Source: an uncultured Lachnospiraceae bacterium
Lineage (GTDB): Bacteria; Bacillota; Clostridia; Lachnospirales; Lachnospiraceae
Assembly (NCBI GenBank): GCA_910588755.1
Contig: CAJUQZ010000067.1
Location: 3,826-14,791 of the forward strand
Direction: 5' to 3'
DNA: 10,966 nucleotides
Shown here in pieces: positions 6,319 through 10,966 of this stretch (positions are counted from its first letter, which is position 1; each line of letters opens with the position of its first letter). The notes beneath the pieces are model-generated. The model worked only from the letters and a program-made list of their open reading frames with translations. It was not told the origin of the DNA and searched no databases. A program made the position numbers and the translations under genes.

Positions 6319-7329
6319 TCATTGTTCAGAAGCGCGCTCCTCTAGCTCTGTTGACTCCTCTGTCTTGGCAGCCTCCATGTGAAGAGGCTCCTCATATGAA
6401 AGGTCTATCCTTCTGGTATCAACCTTCACGACAGGACGCACACCAAACCCCTCCAGCCCCACCTCCTTGTCATCGCACAACAGCCGCGATGTATAACCAG
6501 TATCAACGACATAGCAATAGCTTGCCGTATCAGGTACAGGCTCACGAAGCCACCAATAGTACGCCTCAATGCCAAGATCCAGCGAATACATATTGTACCA
6601 CGTCGTCTGGTCCTGCAAGACCGCCTGTTTTGTCGGCTTTGCGCGGATACCGACATCCGCTTCGACAAGCCACGACAGCTCCTCTTTTGAGAGCAGGTAC
6701 ACCAGATCTGTACTGACAATCTCCCCGCCATCAAGTGCATTTCCGTTTGTAATATGCTCTGTCGGCACGACCGCATCCTTCTCCTGCTGGGTAAAACCGT
6801 TTAGAAATCCCGGCTCGGCTGCATACCCATTCTTGTGGGAGGACATCGCGCTCGCAACAGGCCCTATACCATCGTAGAACACATTTTCCTTGTCCGAATT
6901 TAACCATGCCCGAAGATCCGAGTCTGCCCAGCGACTGTTTCCGCGCACAAAAGCCTGCAGCTCCATATTGCTATCCGCCTCTGTCTTATCAACGCTCCAA
7001 TAGCTATTCCCATCATTGTCATAATTAAAGTTTCCGCTGTCCGCCGCGTTGAACGCCTTCATGGTCAGAATATCCTCGGCGATCAGAACCACCTCTCCGT
7101 TTTTCTCTGCCCTGATCACCCTCCACTCGACCGGTTCCCCAAGATACGTCCCAAACCAAACCCTGTCCCCCAGCGCTGGCTGCTCGCCCACTCTGTCCTG
7201 TATAGACACTTCCCGCTCGTGCACATACATGCTTATGCATAATGCTGCTACTGCCACAATCTCAATGGCTTCAAGCGCCTTTTTGCGTTTGTCTGTATTC
7301 TTGTTTTTCCCTGAGTGTAAAATGTGCAT
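6319..7329 (-). CDS. Membrane-anchored DUF6273 domain protein
   Basis: A 336-residue protein with a charged N-terminus, one TM helix (about residues 19-37) and a long C-terminal domain probably outside the membrane. Motifs of DUF6273 are present in order: GDRVWFGTYLGEPVEWRVI (54-72), SDLRAWLN (137-144), YYWWLREP (257-264) and GVRPVVKVD (296-304). This pattern resembles C-type-lectin-like or FGE-type folds, but function is unknown. An acidic tail ends the protein. The frame also opens at an ATG at 7339-7341, but that has no ribosome site; I choose the ATG at 7327-7329, which has GAGGT about six bases before it. It is the first gene of the operon with the LytTR regulator and GHKL kinase, so it may be a co-sensor or signal-binding protein; this is inference from position. 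No clear promoter was found upstream, only an inverted repeat over a weak candidate. Confidence 0.85.
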   Translation of the reverse strand: MHILHSGKNKNTDKRKKALEAIEIVAVAALCISMYVHEREVSIQDRVGEQPALGDRVWFGTYLGEPVEWRVIRAEKNGEVVLIAEDILTMKAFNAADSGNFNYDNDGNSYWSVDKTEADSNMELQAFVRGNSRWADSDLRAWLNSDKENVFYDGIGPVASAMSSHKNGYAAEPGFLNGFTQQEKDAVVPTEHITNGNALDGGEIVSTDLVYLLSKEELSWLVEADVGIRAKPTKQAVLQDQTTWYNMYSLDLGIEAYYWWLREPVPDTASYCYVVDTGYTSRLLCDDKEVGLEGFGVRPVVKVDTRRIDLSYEEPLHMEAAKTEESTELEERASEQ

Positions 7330-7362
7330 AATATACCTCATATACGTATCTGTTGTAACGAT

Positions 7363-7392
7363 ACCATACCCAGTTCATCACGGGTATGAAAA
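7363..7392 (-). promoter_or_regulatory. Inverted repeat over a weak candidate promoter of the DUF6273-regulator-kinase operon
   Basis: CATACCC (7365-7371) and GGGTATG (7382-7388) form a perfect seven-base inverted repeat with a ten-base centre. It is not followed by a T run on either strand, so it is not a terminator. A weak promoter match on the minus strand, TTTTCA (7392-7387), an 18-base spacer and TATGGT (7368-7363), would be overlapped by both arms. It may be an operator or a leader hairpin; the promoter itself is uncertain. Confidence 0.35.
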
Positions 7393-7421
7393 AATGACAT
7401 GAATTACCTGCCATGCCATTT
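7389..7421 (-). terminator. Rho-independent terminator of the methionyl aminopeptidase gene
   Basis: On the minus strand AAATGGCATG (7421-7412) pairs with CATGTCATTT (7401-7392), ten pairs with one G-U, over the loop GCAGGTAATT, and the stem leads into a run of six Ts (7394-7389). It lies about 30 bases after the aminopeptidase stop and separates it from the DUF6273 operon. Confidence 0.85.
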
Positions 7422-7450
7422 TCTGCCTGAACTACATTTATTATCATATT

Positions 7451-8395
7451 TTAATAGGAAAGAATCTCATACCCATCCTCAGTGACAAGCACCTGAATCT
7501 CCCACTGCGCCGAGGAGAGCCCATCCTCTGTGTGAACCGTCCAGCCGTCATCGTCTGAGATATAAATATCCTCTTTTCCCATATTGATCATCGGCTCTAT
7601 CGTAAACACCATGCCTGGAACCATCAGCATTCCGGTGTCCTTCGGGCAGACATAACTCACCCACGGATCCTCATGAAACTCGAGCCCGACGCCGTGTCCG
7701 CCAATCTCCCTGACAACACTGTAGCCGTTGTCCATGACAAACTCATGGATGGCCGCCCCCATATCACCGATCTTCCTCCAGGGCTGTATATGCTGAAGGC
7801 CAATATCGAGGCTTTGCTTTGCAATGTCCACCAGCCGCTTCTTCTCCGCGGAAACATTTCCGATACAGTACATCCTAGAGGAGTCCGAGAAATACCCCTT
7901 ATAGATCGTGGACACGTCCACGTTGACAATATCGCCGTCCTTTAAGATTTCGTCCTTAGACGGAATCCCGTGGCAGACCACATCGTTGATCGAGGTGCAC
8001 ACGCTCTTTGGAAATCCCTCATAGTTGAGCGGCGCCGCGACCGCGTTATGCTTTTTGGTGATACTGCTCACCCAGTTGTCGATCTCCTGTGTGGAGATCC
8101 CCTCCTCAATATGTTCGTCCAGGTAGTCCAGTATCGCGATATTTACCTTGGCGCTCTCCCGGATTCCCTGAATCTGATCCGGATTTTTGATAATGCGCCT
8201 TGGCGGCACCAAAATTCCCTTGCGCCTGTAGTCATCTAGCTTGTCGTCAAAAGAGCAGTGGCACTTTTTATACTTTTTGCCGCTGCCACACCAACAGTCA
8301 TCGTTTCTCCCCAGCTTCTCCTCGACCTCCACCTGAAACGGGTTTCTGGAAACCTTTTTGCGCATCAGGTTGTATTCCAATACATTTTTTCCCAT
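7451..8395 (-). CDS. map: Type I methionyl aminopeptidase with N-terminal SEC-C zinc motif
   Basis: This cytosolic metalloprotease removes the initiator methionine from new proteins. The 314-residue product has an N-terminal extension with a SEC-C motif, CWCGSGKKYKKCHC (34-47), a zinc-binding element also found at the SecA C-terminus and likely to help ribosome or protein contact. The catalytic domain (about 65-314) keeps all metal ligands by alignment to E. coli MAP: Asp160, Asp171, His234, Glu267 and Glu299, plus the active-site histidines in CHGIP (His142) and FHEDP (His241). It is therefore probably active. The ATG at 8393-8395 has AGGAG nine bases upstream. The gene has its own promoter and a strong terminator, so it is a single-gene unit lying between the immunity-like run and the sensor operon. 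Lachnospiraceae often carry such an extended paralog beside the shorter housekeeping map in the ribosomal cluster; whether this genome has both cannot be seen. Confidence 0.95.
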   Translation of the reverse strand: MGKNVLEYNLMRKKVSRNPFQVEVEEKLGRNDDCWCGSGKKYKKCHCSFDDKLDDYRRKGILVPPRRIIKNPDQIQGIRESAKVNIAILDYLDEHIEEGISTQEIDNWVSSITKKHNAVAAPLNYEGFPKSVCTSINDVVCHGIPSKDEILKDGDIVNVDVSTIYKGYFSDSSRMYCIGNVSAEKKRLVDIAKQSLDIGLQHIQPWRKIGDMGAAIHEFVMDNGYSVVREIGGHGVGLEFHEDPWVSYVCPKDTGMLMVPGMVFTIEPMINMGKEDIYISDDDGWTVHTEDGLSSAQWEIQVLVTEDGYEILSY

Positions 8396-8448
8396 AAATG
8401 ATATCTCCTAGTAAAGTAAGCCCTTTCTGACATTATGACTCCTTTTCT

Positions 8449-8477
8449 ATCATACACTTAGTTTGGAGAGATAGCAA
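8449..8477 (-). promoter_or_regulatory. SigA-like promoter for the methionyl aminopeptidase gene
   Basis: Minus-strand TTGCTA (8477-8472), a 17-base spacer and TATGAT (8454-8449) match SigA consensus at four and five of six bases with ideal spacing. Transcription would start near 8442, about 47 bases before the ATG. Confidence 0.65.
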
Positions 8478-8478
8478 G

Positions 8479-8505
8479 AAAAATCACTGCCTTAGCGGCA
8501 TATTT
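8479..8505 (-). terminator. Weak candidate terminator after the CbrC-like gene
   Basis: On the minus strand TGCC (8500-8497) pairs with GGCA (8491-8488) over a five-base loop; AAAT and ATTT outside could extend the stem across an internal bulge, and a run of five Ts follows (8483-8479). The stem is short and interrupted, so this is a tentative end for the immunity-like gene run. Confidence 0.35.
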
Positions 8506-8548
8506 CCTCCGATTTATATGATTAACAGATTCCGTTTCCCCTCTCATC

Positions 8549-9310
8549 TCATGCCTCCATCGCCCACACAATCTCCCCGCCACAGTGGAGGCACTGGAAA
8601 TAAAACAGCTCCTCCCTGCGGTCATACTTTATATAACGGCAGAAATCCCCACAACAGCCAGGCCAAACATCTTCATCGCAGAGTTCAAACGCGCTGCTGC
8701 ACTCCGGCGTTCTGTACACCAGTTCGTCAATCTTGTCGGTGTCATATGCCGTAAGTTCTTCCAGAATGGGCGAATTAAAGCAAATGCCAAGCGTCCGCGC
8801 CGCTGTTCCATCCTTGATGCAGTTTACACAGAACTTGTCCTGCCGGCTGGCATACTCTATCATTTCATCTGATGATATATACGCGTTACCTGCATATAAA
8901 GCAACAAACTCCTTATTGCATATACTGCACGCGCTGCCCTTCTGCGTGATAAACTTATTTTTCAGGACACTTTTGTCCACATATTTGAACTTTGGAAGCG
9001 TTTTAGCCCGCTTGTCCGGCCTTACAATCGGCCTCCCCTTCCACGTGTCGTAATCCAGAAGCTTCTTGACATCCTTTTTGTTTTTGGGATCATATACCTT
9101 CAAAAAAGCCTCCTTTGCTTTCTTCGGATTGCCAACGATCGATGCGTAAGCATCTGCAACCAGTGCATAATACTGTGTCTCCGTGCTGGCCTTCTCCTCC
9201 AGTCTTTCAAGAAATATAAAAAATTCTTCCAATTCCTGCTCATTTTCTGAGTATTTTACACCCTGTGCCATATATTCAATTAATTGGTTCTTATCCTCCT
9301 GAAATGACAT
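8549..9310 (-). CDS. CbrC/UPF0167-like cysteine-rich protein with helical N-terminal extension
   Basis: A 253-residue soluble protein. The C-terminal part (about 105-253) follows the CbrC (UPF0167) pattern: FKYVD, then CSIC (128-131), CVNCIKDGTAA (161-171), YRTPECSSAF (199-208), WPGCCGDFCRYI (216-227) and a last CLHC (240-243). The paired cysteines suggest zinc sites. E. coli CbrC is linked to colicin E2 tolerance; the biochemical role of the family is not established. The first hundred residues are charged and helical, with a TPR-like segment YYALVADAYASIVGNPKKAKEAFLKVY (47-73), an extension not usual for the roughly 180-residue family. The ATG at 9308-9310 has a GAGGAG site about eight bases before it. 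It lies 22 bases after the preceding gene, as last member of the immunity-like run. Family call is fairly confident; a toxin-protection role is inferred. Confidence 0.75.
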   Translation of the reverse strand: MSFQEDKNQLIEYMAQGVKYSENEQELEEFFIFLERLEEKASTETQYYALVADAYASIVGNPKKAKEAFLKVYDPKNKKDVKKLLDYDTWKGRPIVRPDKRAKTLPKFKYVDKSVLKNKFITQKGSACSICNKEFVALYAGNAYISSDEMIEYASRQDKFCVNCIKDGTAARTLGICFNSPILEELTAYDTDKIDELVYRTPECSSAFELCDEDVWPGCCGDFCRYIKYDRREELFYFQCLHCGGEIVWAMEA

Positions 9311-9332
9311 ATTACATTCTCCTCATACTACT

Positions 9333-9851
9333 CTATGACCGGTCTCTCCTGTTATACTCCTCCAAATCCTCACTATTCGGAAATGCCTCCCTGAACTTCC
9401 CTGTAAGATACGCATTGCGGCTAAGCAGTAATGTACAGCAGCCATCCCACGCCACAAGCTCTATCTCGGCCAGCGGGTGCTGCAAAGCAAGTTTTGTATC
9501 CCAGAAGCCTTTATAACCATCCGCATAAGGCAGCTTATATTTGAGCACAGCTTCCTTTGAAATCTGTCTGTCAAATCCAGACAATACTGCCCAGATCCAT
9601 TGAAAATTATCCTTCCTGACAATGTTTGTAAGTTCTTCCCCGCCAATCCATGCGTAACGGCCATCTTTTGACTGAACAATGCGGTCTCTATGCCCCTGTT
9701 TTTCGGGACATGCCTCGCAGTCTGTGATAAGCCAGTTATAATTCTTCTGAAAATGCCCCATTGAAACAAAGAGCTTTTTGAGATAGGTATACCTGTTTTC
9801 GCCCTTTTCAAGGATTGCTCCTGTTACCATTTGATGTAGCTGCAAGCTCAT
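9333..9851 (-). CDS. Unrecognised 172-residue protein in the immunity-like gene run
   Basis: I do not recognise this family with certainty. The protein is soluble, with no signal peptide or membrane segment. Visible landmarks are YNWLITDCEACPE (38-50), YAWIGGEELTNIV (66-78), LPYADGYKG (107-115) and HPLAEIELVAWDGCCTLLLSR (125-145), then a polar tail with FPNSEDLEEYNRR. The alternating strand pattern and an aromatic-rich core recall small immunity-type families such as DUF2691, but that is only a resemblance. The open frame reaches back to 9893, overlapping the upstream gene by 46 bases. I choose the ATG at 9849-9851, because AGGGGG lies five bases before it and it overlaps the upstream TGA as ATGA, the mark of translational coupling. 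Sitting between NTF2-fold and CbrC-like genes, it is probably part of the same set. Existence as a gene is secure; function is open. Confidence 0.8.
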   Translation of the reverse strand: MSLQLHQMVTGAILEKGENRYTYLKKLFVSMGHFQKNYNWLITDCEACPEKQGHRDRIVQSKDGRYAWIGGEELTNIVRKDNFQWIWAVLSGFDRQISKEAVLKYKLPYADGYKGFWDTKLALQHPLAEIELVAWDGCCTLLLSRNAYLTGKFREAFPNSEDLEEYNRRDRS

Positions 9852-10387
9852 ATATGCCCCCTGTGCCATATATAATCGTAATCCGTCATCCAATTGTGCG
9901 CGTCAACAAGCCATCGGCCGTTCTGGTTTACCAGCACAAACCTGTCGCCGCAGTCCTGCGTTCCGCGTTTGTAACGCACCTCGATATCCGCCCTTTTTGG
10001 CTTATTCATCTTAAAAATCAGCGTGCCACCCTCAAAATCCGCATCGGCAAACGCATATGTTATCTTCGAATAAAAGGACTGGCCGTAGGGCTTTGCAAGG
10101 AGTCTCTCTGTACACCTGTCCTTTACAATCTCGCCATAGCGCTCCCGCAGATCGCGAAAGCTATGCTTTTCGTCAGGTTCCTGCACTTCTAAAATTCCAT
10201 CCCCGTCTGAGGATTCCCCGGCAAGAAGTTCCTTTGCAAGAGCCGGAATCTTTCGAATTTCGGCATTGCCATATGCGACAAACTCCCGTTCAAGGGCATT
10301 GATCTCACGCAACATCCCAAACAACATTTCGCACAGCTCCCCCCGCCTGTCCTGAAACCTCTCGGCCGCCTCATTTATAATCTCCAC
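9848..10387 (-). CDS. NTF2-fold immunity-type protein (copy 2 of a tandem pair)
   Basis: A 179-residue soluble protein. A helical N-terminus (INEAAERFQDRRGELCEMLF, 4-23) leads into REINALEREF, then ERYGEIVKDRCTERLL (82-97), a strand-rich part with ADIEVRYKRG (133-142) and a final DRFVLVNQNGRWLVDAHNW (148-166). The ending F-L-x-x-x-x-G-x-W-x-V-D is typical of NTF2-like immunity proteins from polymorphic toxin systems. It is clearly paralogous to the gene upstream: INEA, INALERE, the Y-x-E-x-hydrophobic stretch and the W-L-V-D motif align, although overall identity is low. The start is a GTG at 10385-10387, supported by AAGGAGG nine bases before it and by alignment with the upstream copy. Its stop overlaps the next gene's start. 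Specific toxin partner unknown; the fold call is by motif pattern only. Confidence 0.75.
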   Translation of the reverse strand: MEIINEAAERFQDRRGELCEMLFGMLREINALEREFVAYGNAEIRKIPALAKELLAGESSDGDGILEVQEPDEKHSFRDLRERYGEIVKDRCTERLLAKPYGQSFYSKITYAFADADFEGGTLIFKMNKPKRADIEVRYKRGTQDCGDRFVLVNQNGRWLVDAHNWMTDYDYIWHRGHI

Positions 10388-10421
10388 CTATCAAATCCTC
10401 CTTGGCGATACCCCGCAGTCC

Positions 10422-10966
10422 TCAACGGACACTGTCCACATACCATTTGTCAGGATTGCTCTCAAAGCCGTAATACACCTCGTCCACAAGCCATTTGCCG
10501 TCCATATCCCTGAGCACAAATTTATGTATCTGTTTTATCCCACGTTCGTAATGGGCTTCCACCACAGCCTTTTTTGCTGTCTTCATAATAAAATGAATCT
10601 CCGCCGCCGAGGGTTTATCGGGAACGCAAGCGTCCTCTGACCCTGAAGCGTTCCTGACTTCGCCGTCGATATAGCCGTATTTTGCCGGATTGCCGTACGA
10701 ACCGCCATAGCCGCGTTTCAGCAGCTTCGCGGTACAGGCAGGCTCTACGATCCCTGAAAGACGCTCCTTGTACTCATCCCAGAGCTCCTCCTCGCCCGGC
10801 CCTACCTGATGCTTTGGAATACCCGCTGCCAGTTTCTGCCGGACCAGCTCCTCACTGCGTCCGAAGACCTCCCGCTCCAGTGCGTTGATCTTCCCTAATA
10901 AATCCAGCAAAACCCCGCAGATTTCGTCCTGTTTCTCCCTGAATTTCTCACTCGCCTCGTTTATGA
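10422..10966 (-). CDS. NTF2-fold immunity-type protein (copy 1, 5' end just outside window)
   Basis: The frame stays open to the window edge, so the start is outside. The first visible residues INEASEKFREKQDEICGVLL align with the second to fourth turns of the downstream paralog (INEAAERF...), which predicts that only about seven bases, including the start codon, are missing. An internal TTG at 10908-10910 is therefore not the start. Shared landmarks are KINALEREVFG, YKERLSGIVEPACTAKLL, YGYIDGEV and KFVLRDMDGKWLVDEVYYG, the NTF2-like immunity ending. A soluble protein of about 184 residues is expected. The gap to the next gene is 34 bases, consistent with one operon whose promoter lies upstream of the window. 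A distinct toxin specificity for each copy is plausible from their divergence but not shown. Confidence 0.72.
   Translation of the reverse strand, partial: INEASEKFREKQDEICGVLLDLLGKINALEREVFGRSEELVRQKLAAGIPKHQVGPGEEELWDEYKERLSGIVEPACTAKLLKRGYGGSYGNPAKYGYIDGEVRNASGSEDACVPDKPSAAEIHFIMKTAKKAVVEAHYERGIKQIHKFVLRDMDGKWLVDEVYYGFESNPDKWYVDSVR

Noticed and set aside
8484..8501. Five-codon ORF (MPLRQ) after a GGAGG site upstream of the aminopeptidase
   Set aside because: It lies upstream of the aminopeptidase promoter and inside a probable terminator stem; the ribosome-like sequence has a short four-base spacer.
9852..9893. Upstream ATG extending the unrecognised protein by 14 residues
   Set aside because: It would overlap the NTF2-type gene by 46 bases; the ATG at 9851 has its own AGGGGG site and an ATGA overlap.
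1..10966. CRISPR array, tRNA, insertion sequence, prophage or agrB/agrD-like genes
   Set aside because: No regularly spaced repeats, cloverleaf, transposase, phage or cyclic-peptide processing gene pattern was found on either strand by eye.

Overview
The window looks like a chromosomal segment of a low-to-mid GC Firmicute of class Clostridia, most likely a gut or rumen Lachnospiraceae. This rests on the protein styles (7TM-GGDEF proteins, GHKL/LytTR two-component pairs, DUF6273 proteins, a Cys-less PurF paralog, SEC-C methionine aminopeptidase), on strong GGAGG-type ribosome binding sites and on SigA-like promoters. No database search was possible, so family names come from motifs recognised by eye. 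Every convincing gene lies on the minus strand, so transcription runs from high to low coordinates.

Layout in the direction of transcription. (1) 10966-8549 is a tightly packed run of four genes: two tandem paralogs of the NTF2-fold immunity type, a 172-residue protein I do not recognise (ATGA overlap with its upstream neighbour), and a CbrC/UPF0167-like cysteine-rich protein. It resembles a store of orphan immunity genes; no toxin is visible. (2) 8395-7451 is a type I methionyl aminopeptidase with an N-terminal SEC-C zinc motif, with its own promoter and a clear terminator. (3) 7329-4311 is a compact operon: a membrane-anchored DUF6273 protein, a LytTR response regulator and an AgrC-like GHKL sensor kinase, with gaps of 9 to 18 bases and 1 base. 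(4) Between the kinase and the next gene lie two near-identical 17-base direct repeats with a 21-base period. They touch a promoter with a long 19-base spacer that drives a SMI1/KNR4 (SUKH) gene (4188-3505). This is the geometry expected of a LytTR regulator target. (5) 3485-2622 is a self-contained, AT-richer unit: a near-consensus promoter, a long structured leader with a 12-codon peptide ORF, a GNAT acetyltransferase and a terminator. (6) 2519-744 is a membrane diguanylate cyclase with its own likely promoter. (7) 686-1 is the N-terminal part of a PurF-like protein whose glutaminase cysteine is replaced.

The most interesting ideas are the local regulatory link from the LytTR/GHKL pair to the SUKH gene, and a possible translational attenuator in front of the acetyltransferase. 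No tRNA, rRNA, CRISPR array, insertion sequence, phage gene or agrB/agrD-like gene was found.
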